Below are positions 53,401-61,580 of a stretch of 64,000 bases of DNA, in pieces. Positions within the stretch are counted from its first letter, which is position 1; each line of letters begins with the position of its first letter. The position numbers and the translations under genes are program-made. Source of the DNA: Plazaster borealis (taxonomy: Eukaryota > Echinodermata > Asteroidea > Forcipulatida > Labidiasteridae); the NCBI GenBank assembly GCA_021014325.1, contig CM037472.1:19949063-20013062 (forward strand), written 5' to 3'. The notes below the pieces were generated by a model. It did no database searches. It was not told the origin of the DNA and was given only the letters and a program-made list of their open reading frames with translations.

Positions 53401-55082
53401 TTTTTAGGGACCTTATCCAAAAGAAATTTAAAAAGATTCACAACACACCAGATTGAATAATTGTGCGTTTTGTCTAAAACTGAAGATTACATGTAGGATC
53501 AACCGATCCTCATTTGGGCTTTGCATTTTTTCTGATTGTATAGTCCGAGTATAAACTATGTTTAAAATGTCCGTATCCGGAAAGACTGCAACTTTATCAT
53601 TATTCATTCATTATGAAATAAAGTAGTATCTTATAATTACTCAAATGAAATATATTGGTTTTGGTAACAATGAGTGAAAAAGTGGCAGTCAGATATGGAC
53701 ATTTTTTCAAAACTACATGTAGGGAGAACCCTAACATAAAGGTCATTTTAAAAGTATGGTCATCGTCGCCGCCAGCCATGATGATGACCGAAATGTTTAT
53801 AAAGCGATTGTAAGGGTTTATTTCATTTTCCTTGTGGTATTCTTAAACAAAACAAAAAATCAGGTTAAATTTTTACTCTTTTTAGAGAAAAGCTGGTCAA
53901 ATTTCTAGTTGCAATAACCCTACTCCTAGAACTACGAGGTTCGTTCCGCTATCGTTTAGCGGAATGAACCTCATGCAAGTACGATAACCCTAACTCTTGC
54001 CCTAATTTTGTAACAGGTTACGATTACAAATCACAACTATAGAATTTGACCATGCCACTTTTTCACTCATTATTCAATTACCAATATGAATTAATCTGGG
54101 ACTGGATGAATGATATTCAGGTATCAATGGGTGCGTTTTGGCAGCTGTAACCAATAATTGTTTCTGACGTCATAACCCAAACGGTAACCGAGCTCACAAC
54201 TCGGTTATCATTCAGTCTGAACAGCAGAACCAACGACCAACAACCGAAACAGTTTTTGGTTACCGCCGCTAAAACGCACCCAATGTTAGACCAAGTAATT
54301 GGGGCGCTGTACCACTGCTAGTGCTACAACCGCAGATGTCAAACTTTCGAAAAAAACGGAGTAACTGGGTCTATATCAATGTAATAACTGAATCTTATTC
54401 ACCCAGTCCCACATCTAAGATGGATAATATGATTTTGATCACTAATTTTAGGCCCACCAATTACCATGCCTACCCATTCATGCCATTATTATTAATGAAC
54501 TGAAGAAGTGGCTGTCACTTCTTGTCAATGACAGTCATTGTCAGGCACTGAATGACTGAGACAGTCAGACTCAGAGATATTTACGGATATTTGACTGGAC
54601 TTGTGTTGTTTGCACAGTGCTTTGTTTATTGTATAGTAATGTTACCTACCCAATGCTGGTGAGCTAGGTGGAGTAGGAGTTGGTTCATGTTGTTTTGAGG
54701 GTGTTGGCTCGGACTCCGGTACGGGATCAGGCGGTGCACTGAATGCAGCTTCCTGCGCCGCAGGCTCGGCTTCTTGCCCCCATGGATCGGACTGACTAGG
54801 TGACGGCTCGGGGTCCGCCTCAAAACCCGTGGTTGAATCTGGAATTGCCTCTGGAATAGGATTCCCAAAACCTGCATCGAAGCCTGTGTGTGATGGTTCT
54901 TGGGCCGGACTGTCCCCAAAGGAAAGGAGTTCCCCCGTGGGTACTTGAGATGGGTCGGCTGAGTACAGATCTTCTTCAGGATTCTCCCCGGCTATCTTCT
55001 CGGAATCGTGGTCCAACCTCTCGAAGTCATTGTCGTAAGAATCGTGGGAAGGTTCCGCACTGAACTGATTAAAATCAGCCAT
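23378..55082 (-). CDS. RTN: Reticulon family protein, complete, 8 exons, 344 residues
   Basis: Eight minus-strand exons join in phase into 1035 nt including the stop. Residues 1-144 are an acidic, Pro/Ser/Glu-rich N-terminal region without a fold; 146-156 come from a microexon; about 157-344 form the reticulon homology domain: [18 protein letters not shown] opening, a long hydrophobic hairpin about 169-205, a hydrophilic loop (EGNPFKAYLDRD to [15 protein letters not shown]), a second hairpin ([35 protein letters not shown]), and a C terminus ending PWLKKKEE. The last four residues, KKEE, fit the dilysine ER-retrieval signal. Reticulons shape ER tubules by inserting hairpins in the outer leaflet. 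One reticulon gene is usual in invertebrate deuterostomes, so a paralogue number is not assigned. SPTLC2 lies upstream on the same strand. Confidence 0.95.
23950..24372 (+). mobile_element. Full-length tRNA-headed SINE, family 1
   Basis: The best-preserved copy: head GGCGTGTCGTGGCCGAGCGG to GGGTTCGAGTCCCAGTCGTG (boxes A and B of a Leu/Ser-type tRNA), body GGATGGGACGTAGAGTCGTA and AAAGAACCCAGTGCAC, tail TGATAAAGCACTATATAAGA and ATT repeats. It lies antisense in reticulon intron 7. Confidence 0.85.
24590..24648 (-). CDS. RTN: Reticulon exon 7
   Basis: The acceptor is gtttcccgtctag and the donor ACTAC/gtaagt. It encodes [19 protein letters not shown], the amphipathic region after the second hairpin (family QIDxYxxxA). 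Confidence 0.94.
25267..25391. mobile_element. Short foldback element
   Basis: AGCCTTTTTGAGATATGGTG plus GACAC pairs with GTGTCCACCATATCTCAAAA plus AAGGCT; the loop holds a second pair (GTTCGGTTTGGGGGT / ACCCAAACTGAAC). Confidence 0.8.
25987..26033 (-). CDS. RTN: Reticulon exon 6, end of second hairpin
   Basis: The acceptor is tgtttatttag and the donor TCAG/gtgaga. Its 47 bases encode [16 protein letters not shown], matching the family's FxxPxxYEKxQ motif. Confidence 0.95.
27307..27376 (-). CDS. RTN: Reticulon exon 5, second hairpin
   Basis: The acceptor is tggttttcag and the donor CTCG/gtaagc. It encodes [20 protein letters not shown] and VML, the near-invariant start of the second hairpin. 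Confidence 0.96.
27458..27487 (+). repeat. Microsatellite (AAT)n
   Basis: About nine AAT units, next to an A-rich stretch 27535-27760 in reticulon intron 4. Confidence 0.9.
28287..28425 (-). CDS. RTN: Reticulon exon 4, inter-hairpin loop
   Basis: The acceptor is gtttctgttgcag and the donor ATCAAG/gtacgt. It encodes the hydrophilic loop [20 protein letters not shown] through [15 protein letters not shown], which aligns with the vertebrate 66-residue loop. Confidence 0.96.
28575..28714. mobile_element. MITE, family G
   Basis: TAGACCCCTTGCATATGACG at the left, GCCGATGCAAGGGGGTCT at the right. It lies 150 bases upstream of reticulon exon 4 (in transcript terms, in intron 3). Confidence 0.8.
28806..28975. 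mobile_element. MITE, family G, inverted relative to its neighbour
   Basis: AGACCCCTTGCACAGGCTGC at the left and GTGCAAGAGGTCTA at the right. The interior runs opposite to 28575-28714, so the pair forms a larger inverted repeat. Confidence 0.75.
29341..29462 (+). repeat. Simple repeat, GCCAAA-rich
   Basis: AGCCATAGCCATAGCCAAAG followed by units of AGCCAAAGCAAAATCTGA; the period is about 6 with an 18-base higher unit. Confidence 0.7.
29583..29645 (-). mobile_element. tRNA-like SINE head, family 3
   Basis: The complement holds a box B (GGTCGCAGGTTCAACTCCCG) as in the copies at 46141 and 60643. Confidence 0.5.
29765..29995 (+). mobile_element. tRNA-headed SINE, family 1, shortened
   Basis: Head GGCGTGGTGTGGCCAAGCGG, box B-like GTGTGGGTTCATGAC (damaged), a short body, ending in AATAATAATAATAAT. 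It ends 94 bases from reticulon exon 3. Confidence 0.75.
30089..30296 (-). CDS. RTN: Reticulon exon 3, first membrane hairpin
   Basis: The acceptor is tttgtttccag and the donor TTCAA/gtaagt. It encodes [19 protein letters not shown], a stretch of about 35 hydrophobic residues, then [20 protein letters not shown]. This exon is the signature of the family. Confidence 0.97.
30527..30684. mobile_element. MITE, family G
   Basis: AATAGACCCCTTGCATTGGC at the left, CATATGCAAGGGGTCTA at the right; the interior CTCAGTGAGGGCGCTGCG as in the others. Confidence 0.8.
31714..31864. mobile_element. Short foldback, family E
   Basis: CAGGGCCCAATTTCACAAAG and TTTTGTGAAATCGAGCCCTG are inverted; inner arms AGCTAAGATTG and ATCTTAAGATG. 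Confidence 0.75.
31864..32028. mobile_element. Foldback MITE, family D
   Basis: Directly abuts the family E element. Left GGGCCAAATTTCATAGAGCT, right AGCTCTGAGAAATTGGGCCC. Confidence 0.78.
32384..32562. mobile_element. MITE, family F, copy 2
   Basis: AATAGACCTTATTCACAAGA at the left; GCATTTAAGGTCTA at the right. The interior AGGGCGCCCTCGCCTAGAGG is the complement of the copy at 14885. Confidence 0.78.
34092..35343. repeat. Minisatellite, 13-bp unit, about 96 copies
   Basis: Unit AACCAAAGGCATG with common variants ending CAAG and starting TACC or GAGCC. It lies in reticulon intron 2. Because 13 is not a multiple of 3 and the minus strand has no stop in any phase, three overlapping minus-strand frames of 358-429 codons stay open; they all encode the same 13-residue cycle and are not genes. 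Confidence 0.97.
36103..36279. mobile_element. Foldback MITE
   Basis: AAGCCCGGTTCATACTTCCT and AGGAAGTATGAACCGGGCTT are perfect 20-bp inverted ends; the inner part also pairs (GCAAGAGTTG / CAACTCTTGC). Confidence 0.85.
36319..36447. mobile_element. Short foldback element
   Basis: TCCCACAATCCTCTCTGA and its perfect complement TCAGAGAGGATTGTGGGA bound 129 bases. Confidence 0.8.
38756..39346. mobile_element. 591-bp MITE with 4-bp target repeat
   Basis: Ends CGTCGGCGTTTTCACGAAGT plus GGCGAATCCG and CGGATTCGCC plus GGTTCGTGAAAACGCCGACG are inverted with one or two mismatches. ATGT flanks both sides (38752-38755, 39347-39350). The TIR motif GTGGCGAATCCG recurs several times inside (about 38997, 39060, 39080). 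Confidence 0.85.
39351..42690. other. Reticulon intron 2, no feature recognised
   Basis: AT-rich intron without recognisable exons or repeat families apart from an A-rich run at 40675-40735. Confidence 0.5.
42698..42887. mobile_element. Degenerate family D foldback
   Basis: GCATGTTTCATTAAGACT at the left and CAAGCTCATCTGGAATCGGG at the right, with GTTACGTGTACCAGCCATAT inside. It is more decayed than the other copies. Confidence 0.5.
43679..43870 (-). other. Unassigned 63-codon open frame in the reticulon intron
   Basis: The frame ([20 protein letters not shown], ending [11 protein letters not shown]) looks protein-like, on the reticulon sense strand. No acceptor AG directly precedes it and no family is recognised. 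It may be a transposon remnant or chance. Confidence 0.15.
44710..45056 (+). mobile_element. Dispersed element K, copy 1
   Basis: From CCACAAGACTGCAGGTCTTG and ACTGGACCAGAATTTGTTAA to ACTGGCCTTGGGCCTGCGGT and AAATTCGAGCC. Homologous to 62122-62503 and, inverted, to 47423-47775. A T11-G20 tract precedes it. Confidence 0.7.
46141..46205 (+). mobile_element. tRNA-like SINE head, family 3
   Basis: TAGCTATGGTGGTAGAGCAC is a good box A and GGTCGCAGGTTCAAGTCCCG a good box B, but the acceptor stem does not pair well and T-rich sequence follows, so a SINE head rather than a tRNA gene. Confidence 0.6.
46225..46628. mobile_element. MITE, family C, left end lost
   Basis: GTCAACATAATGCTGATTTA and AAAGTCACATGTGAAAGTTC, then a CTGAGAAAC / GTTTCTCAG hairpin, ending TCCTTCCTTTAA. 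Matches 55777-56192. The right half has inserted sequence. Confidence 0.65.
47080..47336. mobile_element. Chimeric MITE, family B left and family C right
   Basis: The left 190 bases follow family B (TTAAAGGGTCTGTATACGTT); the right end (GGGTCATTACCGAAGTATAA, CCTACCTCTAA) follows family C. The sequence GTAAGCTTTCGGATAGAAAT is shared with 46560. Confidence 0.55.
47423..47775 (-). mobile_element. Dispersed element K, copy 2
   Basis: AGGGCTCGAAATTAACACTT and GACCGCAGGCCCGAGACCAG at the left, and TTCTGGTCTAGTAAACATTT and CTGCAGTCTTGTGATTTTTA at the right, are the complement of copy 1. Confidence 0.7.
48098..48263. repeat. Dispersed repeat J, copy 2
   Basis: GGCCACGGAGGCCATGGCCT, CTTGGTGCCCCATC and GAAATTCCAGGCCTGC; same orientation as 22365. 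The 26-bp tandem array starts directly after it. Confidence 0.65.
48266..48549 (+). repeat. Tandem array, 26-bp unit with 30-bp variant, about 10 copies
   Basis: Unit CACTTCATGTAACGTTACCC plus CTGGAC; the longer form has GTGATGTGAC in place of GTAACG. Confidence 0.92.
48797..49168. mobile_element. Foldback MITE, family B, copy 3
   Basis: TTAAAGGGTCTGTATACGTT and ACGTATATAATCCCTTTAA are inverted. The interior matches 4833-5193 in the opposite orientation. Confidence 0.78.
49505..49767 (+). mobile_element. tRNA-headed SINE, family 1, 5' truncated
   Basis: Starts inside the head (AGCTCTGGTGTTTCTGATCA), then body GGACGTAAAGCCGTAGGTCC, AAAGAACCCAGTTACACTTA and the end CCTTTTAAGGTGCTGCATAA. Confidence 0.78.
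51489..51524 (-). CDS. RTN: Reticulon exon 2, 36-nt microexon
   Basis: The acceptor is cttcctttcacag and the donor CAGAG/gtatag. It adds [12 protein letters not shown] between the N-terminal region and the reticulon domain. Phase is one base on both sides, so including or skipping it leaves the frame intact (skipping gives ALVVELVYW). Confidence 0.75.
51621..51755. mobile_element. Short foldback, family I
   Basis: GGTCGTGTCCGAATTAATTG and CATCTCGGACACAGCCCGAC are inverted ends. It begins 97 bases upstream of the reticulon microexon. Confidence 0.6.
52082..52447 (+). other. Unassigned 121-codon open frame in reticulon intron 1
   Basis: An ATG-to-TGA frame opens [20 protein letters not shown] and ends [16 protein letters not shown]. 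It is antisense to the reticulon. No domain recognised, no clear promoter or polyadenylation signal. It may be a worn retrocopy, a small gene or chance. Confidence 0.15.
53664..54075. mobile_element. MITE with 17-bp inverted ends
   Basis: TGAGTGAAAAAGTGGCA at 53671-53687 and TGCCACTTTTTCACTCA at 54053-54069. Inside, 53938-53973 forms a strong hairpin (AGGTTCGTTCCGCTA / TAGCGGAATGAACCT). Confidence 0.75.
54128..54283. mobile_element. Foldback MITE
   Basis: TGGGTGCGTTTTGGC and GCTAAAACGCACCCA ends; the inner arms AACGGTAACCGAG / CTCGGTTATC also pair. Confidence 0.75.
54650..55082 (-). CDS. RTN: Reticulon exon 1, acidic N-terminal region
   Basis: The ATG (complement of 55080-55082) opens [20 protein letters not shown] and the frame is Glu/Asp/Pro/Ser-rich throughout. 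The donor is TTGG/gtaggt, leaving one base; a second donor four bases downstream (AG/gtaaca) would break the phase. No other in-frame ATG lies upstream before a stop. Confidence 0.92.
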
Positions 55083-55330
55083 TTTTAGTTACTTAATGCC
55101 ACAAGAAATAAAATCCGATCCAGGGCGTGGATAAATTTACTTGAATCAGTCTGTTCTAGGAACGATCCTCTGCACAGAAACAACGAGAAGTTGCAATTTT
55201 CTCTGCGAAAAGCCTGTCGCAACACACAAAATGGCCGATGATTTCGCAAACCTGAAAATAATGACGTAATGCGGTCACGATCTGCATGCGCGCCCCGACT
55301 GTAAAGCTGCTGCTGAGAATCGGGGGTCGA
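55083..55330 (-). promoter_or_regulatory. Probable reticulon promoter and 5' UTR
   Basis: Directly upstream of the reticulon ATG the sequence is richer in G, C and CpG than its surroundings (gcgcgccccgac near 55290, gggggtcgagggtcgg near 55320) and holds AAAATGGCCG at 55229-55238, a YY1-like element. No TATA box is evident. The transcription start is not determined. Confidence 0.4.
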
Positions 55331-55776
55331 GGGTCGGCACTGCCCTCGAGGGGTCAGCAGATGATTATGCATGCATAAATGCAAGACCCTTGAAAATGGT
55401 TACAATTCAATGAGCAGGCTCTCTCAGACCCATAGACTAGTAGTATAGAAACAATAATTTGAACAATGAATGCTTTAATTTTATGTTTCCGTGCAGTTTG
55501 ACCACAGATAAAACAGAGAGCTTTGGCTTCCACATTGGTTAATAAAGACATGACGGAAAATTGGGAGAGATCAGTCTGATGGTCTGATTTAGCATTTATG
55601 ATGATAATGAAGCGGTTAAATTGGTTAAAAAGCAGAATGGATAAGCAATGAAGAAACACATGCCATTCAAGCCAAGCACCCCACCCCCGAAAAACCCCAC
55701 CAAACAAAAAATTTCCAACAAGCTAACATTGTAACAAACAAAAACATAAATAGTCTGTCAAATAGTAAGGTGTAAC

Positions 55777-56192
55777 TTAAAGGTATGGTCATAGATTGGT
55801 TTTTCGTCAACATAATGCTTATTTAAAGGCAAAATTATATAGAAAGATACAATAAAAGTCACATGTGAAAGTTTCAGCTGAATACAGTGTCTACTTGCTG
55901 AGAGAACACCAAAAACCTCACGATTTTCACAAAAACGGCAAATCCGTCCACGTTTATCGAGGTGACATCAGGTACCAACCGCATCTCTGGCCGCAGCATT
56001 CGCAAAAGAACACCAGCCCTCAGAAATCTGAGAAACAATTCATGCATGACTCATTTCTCAGATTAAAATGTTTTGGGGTAAAAAAAAACATATTTTATAC
56101 TATCAACAGCTGCAGTGCATGCTTCTCACCAAGTAAAGTTTATATGGTCATTCATTTTTGGAGTGATTACGAATCTATGACCCTACCTTTAA
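55777..56192. mobile_element. MITE, family C, full copy
   Basis: TTAAAGGTATGGTCATAGAT and GAATCTATGACCCTACCTTT plus AA are inverted; a CTGAGAAAC / GTTTCTCAG type hairpin lies at 56028-56062. Confidence 0.78.
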
Positions 56193-56530
56193 ATTGAGTT
56201 GACTCAATTTAGGATTTGAGGCATTTCAAAAGAATGTCTTTATTTTCAACCAAACAAGTTACCTCCCTATTAGATATCGGTACAAAGTAATTTAAATAAA
56301 AAACATTCAAATTTTCGTGCGAATTTTATTGTAAAGTTTGGAGTTATCTTTGTTGTACAGTGAAAGATTTAGAGGGTTGTCAGAAGTTCATATATCAAAC
56401 AATACAGACAATTCAACCAAGGAAATGTTCGTGAAAGAAGTTTATTGAGTTTCATTGTTAAACAACGTGACAATATGTTTATAAATAACAAGCAAAAATG
56501 ACACTTGAAAACATTCAGCAATAATATTAC

Positions 56531-56654
56531 AGGGCCTAATTTTATTACATTGCTATCAGTGAAATTCTATGCTTTCAGCCCATAGAATCCTGTAATTAGC
56601 AGGGTGCTGTAAGCACAGAATTCAGTGGTAAGCTGCATCGTGAAATTGGGTTCT
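56531..56654. mobile_element. Short foldback, family D or E relative
   Basis: GGGCCTAATTTTATTACATT and CATCGTGAAATTGGGTTC, with a GAATTCTATG-type inner stem (TCTATGCTTTCAGCCCATAGA). Confidence 0.55.
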
Positions 56655-56866
56655 GGGCTCAATTCATCACTAAAGCCAGTAAACTCAAAGACTTGCTAAG
56701 CACAGGAAAAAAGAAAGAAAAAAAGGCTTAGCAGAAACAGGTAACCAGCCAAAATTCTATTAAGTTTACATTTTTGCGACTGGTCCCTCACTCATTTTTG
56801 TTTGGCCCAGCACAGAAATTTGCTAAGCAGTATTTTTCTGCTTAACAGCTTTATGAAACTGGGTCC
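56655..56866. mobile_element. Foldback MITE, family D
   Basis: GGGCTCAATTCATCACTAAA at the left, AACAGCTTTATGAAACTGGG at the right; the interior GGTAACCAGCCAAAATTCTA and TGCGACTGGT resemble the copy at 16081 most. Confidence 0.7.
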
Positions 56867-58390
56867 TAATCAGTCAGCACAACATAAACAAAACTTATTG
56901 AATACTTTTTCCTTCAATGTACACAGGGGCCTATAACATTTTCCCTGTGCTGCCAAGGCAAATATCATAAGCACGTGTTTTGTTAGTATAAGCAAAATTG
57001 TACCACTTACAACAAGTTCAAAAATACTATTAGTTTTTTTTTATATAGATTTATTATGACTAGTTCTCCCAAGATTCCATGGGTTCACATTTGTAAGCGT
57101 TATTTGTTTGTTATTCCCCTGAATTAAAAAGTCTCTGTGAGCAAACCTTAATGAATTGAACTTGCTTTCAATAACTCATGTCACCTGAATCTTTCCCCCG
57201 CAAAAAACACATCCATCTAATGCTGTAATATTCACATTAAAATATTGTACACATTTATGACAATAAAACAAAAAGAGAAATATACTTATTTCAACCATAA
57301 CAAACACAAGTTAAATATCGCTTCTTGAAGCAATTCATTAAAACAATGAAATTCAATAACATTTCATTGGCATAACAATACAGACGAGTTTCCAATTATC
57401 TCCCATATGCTACGATAAAAGACACATCAGTACTGAGATATAATTATTCCAAGCTTTCCTCGGCTGCACTTGTGGACTTTCGCCAGCAATGGTTTCATTA
57501 CCCATAATGCTATAGTGTTGTTTGCCTTACCAAACGTCAAAACCAATCACCTATTGAAATATATATAAATATCATCATTTGGTTTATCATCAGTCTGTAA
57601 ACATCACATGGTCTATCTGAGCTCCCATTGGTGTTGACAACAAATACCATGAAGGTACCCCAGTGCTTATACTAATACACTAATTACATATGTACAATAT
57701 ATGAATTTGGACTCTTAAAAAATACAATTTATTAGACACGCATCACCCCAGTGTAGCAAATTTGTGTCAAACATCAATTAAGTACTGAATAGCTGTTTCC
57801 TTTTTTCATAAAAAAAGAGTGATTCGAGACTTATAATATGAATGTTTCGCTGGAAAATCTGCAGAAATTGGGTGATGCATATCTAAAAGGCCACTGATAT
57901 TCATTGTGTTACATGCAGTGACCTGAGAAAGAGGTTACAAACTATTGGCTATTGCATCATGGGACATCATTTGCAATCACAGTCCCACTCGCAGATTCCA
58001 ATGCTCTCTTCAATTAAACAATAGGGAGTTGTCACGAGGGAACAACAAATCTCTGTTTTACACTCTTTTACAACCAGCCTCTGTCAAAGTATTCAATTAA
58101 TTTGGAGATAAAAGTATTTGACTCATTTACAGGCATGCGAGGAAGTACAAAATGTCAAAACGTATAAATATAATAAAATGAATGAATCAAAGAACTGTTC
58201 CTCGATAACAATTGTTTTAAAAACTAATAACGGGTATAACAAAGTGAATTAATACAAATAGCAGTGAAATAGACTTCCATAATTAATAACATAGAGAAAA
58301 TATTTTAAGTTAATATTATGTTGCTGCCCGCTATGAACACCAAACACCTTGTGACCAATAACTTATTAAAACACAGCATTCTCACGTAAT
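56867..58390. other. Non-coding AT-rich stretch upstream of reticulon
   Basis: No exon or repeat family recognised; part could be the SPTLC2 3' flank. Confidence 0.4.
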
Positions 58391-58392
58391 AT

Positions 58393-58573
58393 ACACATAT
58401 GGACTGGCAATGAAGTCACTAGTGCACGTCTACACCCCTTCGAGGGACCCTGAGTGACCAAAAGAGGGAGCTATTTCCTGAGGCCAAGGGAAATAGGTCC
58501 CTCTTCTGGTCACTCACAGGCCTGAGGGGGGATATACGTGAACTAGTGACCGAATTATGCCAGTCCATGTGTG
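58393..58573. mobile_element. Foldback element
   Basis: ACACATATGGACTGGCA / TGCCAGTCCATGTGTGT ends; inner arms GTCACTAGTGCACGT / ACGTGAACTAGTGAC and GAGTGACCAAAAGAGGGA / TCCCTCTTCTGGTCACTC. Confidence 0.8.
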
Positions 58574-58950
58574 TTATAACACACCTCGGTCCAAAATATG
58601 AAATAAGAAAAGAAACTTTTCAGGGTTTTCTTACTTAACTGTTTTAATTCAACAATTAACTCATGAGCAATTAACATAATCAGTTTATCAATTAAAGGAA
58701 CGCTTTTAGTTTCCCTAGATTCATTTTTTTTAGTCACTGTTCACTGTTCACATCATGAGAGGGCGCTGTAACCAGTCAAACATTTTAAGTCTATTGCCCA
58801 GTTCGGGGACTATTTAATTATGTGCACGATGTCTTGACGCGAGTCTGGTTCATGGTGGCACCAATCTCATGCACTAGCCTATATTAGTTAACCCCACGTG
58901 ACCGTGTTTCAGCCAACCAGAATACAGAGCTAGCAAGAGGTGTGTTATAA
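58574..58950. mobile_element. MITE with 14-bp inverted ends TTATAACACACCTC
   Basis: TTATAACACACCTC at 58574 and GAGGTGTGTTATAA ending at 58950. It abuts the foldback at 58393-58573. TTATAA at both ends could be part of the ends or of the target. Confidence 0.65.
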
Positions 58951-59937
58951 CTGGTACAATTCAGATCTTCAGAGCTCTCTCCTAAAAATAAACAGCAAAT
59001 TTGAGTCAGAGCTCGTCATAAGATGGATTCTGAATGAACTCTGGATAATTTACTAAGGACTGTGGCGGTATGTCCACTCCTTTCTAGAGGGCAGAGTTAC
59101 AAAGGGAAGGTCAATTTTCCATCCCACTGCAATTTCCATACACAGTTTCAAATCTTGCTTAGATTCAAAACACTAGTAAAATATGAAATATACAATTATC
59201 ATTATGGAATTTGTCTTTTTTTAAGAAGATGCATAATTTTCTCTGACTTATCCTACGACTAAAAACAGCAACAAATGGCTTTTATCAAATGTTGCAATAT
59301 AGGTACAATAAAACACTTTTTTTTAATGAACACTAACTAACAATTAGTAGCGCTTTCGTTCCTTATAGTGCACTGTATTGACTACTTATGATAATTTGTG
59401 ATAAACATTTAGATCTAGTGGTATCATATCATTGCAAAGATTCAAATCCAATGCAATTCACACCCCAATGGATTATCGTCAAATTGAATTGAATCAAACA
59501 CTAAATTAATTAATTGAATTGAATTAATAATACTGTTTACTGGTAGTAAAAAGCAACAAAATTCAACAACATTTTTTTTCTTCAAACAGTGACCATTTGT
59601 CTTTGAAACAGCACTTGCCACTTCACTGGAAATTTAGCCAGTAAAAGAACACATTTCACTTCTTGTTACAAATGTGTTGTAAAAAAGTTAGAAATGGCCT
59701 CACTTTTCAACCCGAGCAGAGGTCTTTCTTAGAGAAGAGATGGACACTGTGTAAGGCCCCAAGTAAAACCCAGCTAGGGGCCTCCCTCTACCACCCGTTG
59801 CATTTATACCATTGGGGTTATTTTGGTTGTTTTCTGGGTTTATTATTTTTTTTCACAAGTTAATTTTACAGCATTTTTAAAGGCTATCAAAAGTACAGAT
59901 TAACTTCTGGATCAAACTTCCCAAAATGAATTTTGTT

Positions 59938-60070
59938 ATGGTAAACGTCGTGGGTTCGAATCCCACCCAAGTAATATGCCTTTTGATTTTGTTTTTCTTT
60001 ACAGGACTCGGGAAAGTACTGAGTATACCGTGCTTTACACACATCGGTGTATGGGTAAAACCAAATAACA
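59938..60070 (+). mobile_element. SINE family 2, 5' truncated
   Basis: Box B GTCGTGGGTTCGAATCCCAC, then GGACTCGGGAAAGTACTGAG and ACACACATCGGTGTATGGGT, as in each arm of the 19183-19556 pair. Confidence 0.75.
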
Positions 60071-60539
60071 TATAGCTTTCCTTCTGACAAAACAAATGTT
60101 AAAGGTATTATACCTTATCAGTACAGCAATGGTTGCAAATTATAATCTCTGTTTTTAAAACTCTGACTATGTTACACCATCATGTTTTTGAAAGAGTATC
60201 AGTTCGTTTCCACCCTCTAGTTTTCAATAAACACACGATTCAGCCATCTTGTTAAATTTTCAGCAAACTAGGTGGTCATGTTTTCTAGAAAAACACCCCA
60301 AAATGATTAATGTTTTATTACAAAACTATACGCTTGTTCATAAATGGGCTTATTTTGATTGTGGCAATAAAATTAAGCAATGGTGATTTGGGGGTTTCAA
60401 ATAAAACTTCCTTAACTTTGATAATATTTCAGACAGAGATATTTCTTTGAAGGATTGGTACTGGTATGAACTTTATAATCAAGTGATCAACAATACGAGA
60501 AACTGACTGAGCAAATTTTAATTATTGTTGGGTTGAACA

Positions 60540-60706
60540 AAGAAAAATTGGGATTTGAACCTGCGACCTCCGGATAAACTTGCCAGCCCTCAACCAACTA
60601 AGCTAACTAGCCCTATATTAGCAGTCTCTCTATTTTGTCAATAGCTCAGTTGGTAGAGCGCTGGCATATTAATCCAGAGGTCACAGATTCAAATCACAAT
60701 CTAGTA
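60540..60706. mobile_element. Head-to-head pair of tRNA-like heads, family 3
   Basis: A minus-strand copy (complement of TTTGAACCTGCGACCTCCGG) and a plus-strand copy with box A TAGCTCAGTTGGTAGAGCGC and box B-like AGATTCAAATCACAA face each other. The arms differ enough that they may be two insertions. Confidence 0.55.
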
Positions 60707-61153
60707 AATTTGCTCAACACAAAATAACCTTTAAAATCAGCGAGCTTTCAGATTGACACTAAACTCAACTTTTTCCACAGATTACCAATCCTACACTATG
60801 TCTTTAAATCTCATTTTGTGGGAGCCATCACTCAGGCTGATCTGTAAGAGAATTTACTAAATCTCTTTCAATCACTCCCAGAGCACACACTCAACCTTAC
60901 ACAAGGTTTGGGAAGGTTAGTAGAGTAAGCTTTCACTTTACAAAATCTTTTATTTCAAAGGGGGGAAAAACCCGGACACCCCCCCCCCCCCCAACACACA
61001 CATTGAGCCTCTTTCATTTATCAAACACGAAAACAACAATTCAAAGTTGATCGACTGATCTAGAAAGCCCCTTAAAACTGCGGGCGTGTGTTACAACAAC
61101 GTGCACAAGCATTTCAAACTTTTGACTGCACAATTGCTGCTATTTATTGACCC

Positions 61154-61302
61154 AATAGACCCCTTGCTCATGACGTCAAAAGCCCAAACAGCGCCCTCAC
61201 TGAGGTCAAAGGAAGACCTACCATTGGTTGAAACTTGTACGCAGCGCGTACACATTTCCATTGTCTGACCTCAGCGATGGCGGCCAATGCAAGGGGTTTA
61301 TT
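61154..61302. mobile_element. MITE, family G
   Basis: AATAGACCCCTTGCTCATGA at the left, GGCCAATGCAAGGGGTTTAT at the right; interior GCGCCCTCACTGAGGTCAAA. Confidence 0.8.
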
Positions 61303-61463
61303 CACCTGAACATTTTCAAAGTAAACTCATTAATTGAGTGCCTCGGCTTTCTTTCTTGACAGAAACATTTGAAGTCAATATGAATCATGTTTGAATAATT
61401 TGAAGACCTCCAGACGTTTGGACACTGTACACTATTTGATTAAAACAATTCCTTCCAGTGATT

Positions 61464-61580
61464 CTACACAAACTCCTCTTCAAATGGTGGTTGATCATTC
61501 CACTCGCGTGGTGGGGGTTTTGGAAGCTTGGATATCTTGCAGCTCAACAAGTCGCCAACCTCACTGATAATTTCAAGAGC
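61464..61580 (-). CDS. SPTLC2: SPTLC2-like terminal exon
   Basis: The acceptor is tttgttttcag; 38 codons follow (ALEIISEVGDLL, then KPPPREWNDQPPFEEEFV) to TAG at 61464-61466. A MITE lies about 160 bases downstream of the stop (61154-61302), probably in or next to the 3' UTR. Confidence 0.88.
   Translation of the reverse strand, partial: ALEIISEVGDLLSCKISKLPKPPPREWNDQPPFEEEFV

Noticed and set aside
54626..54919. 97-codon minus-strand ORF
   Set aside because: Other-frame shadow of reticulon exon 1.
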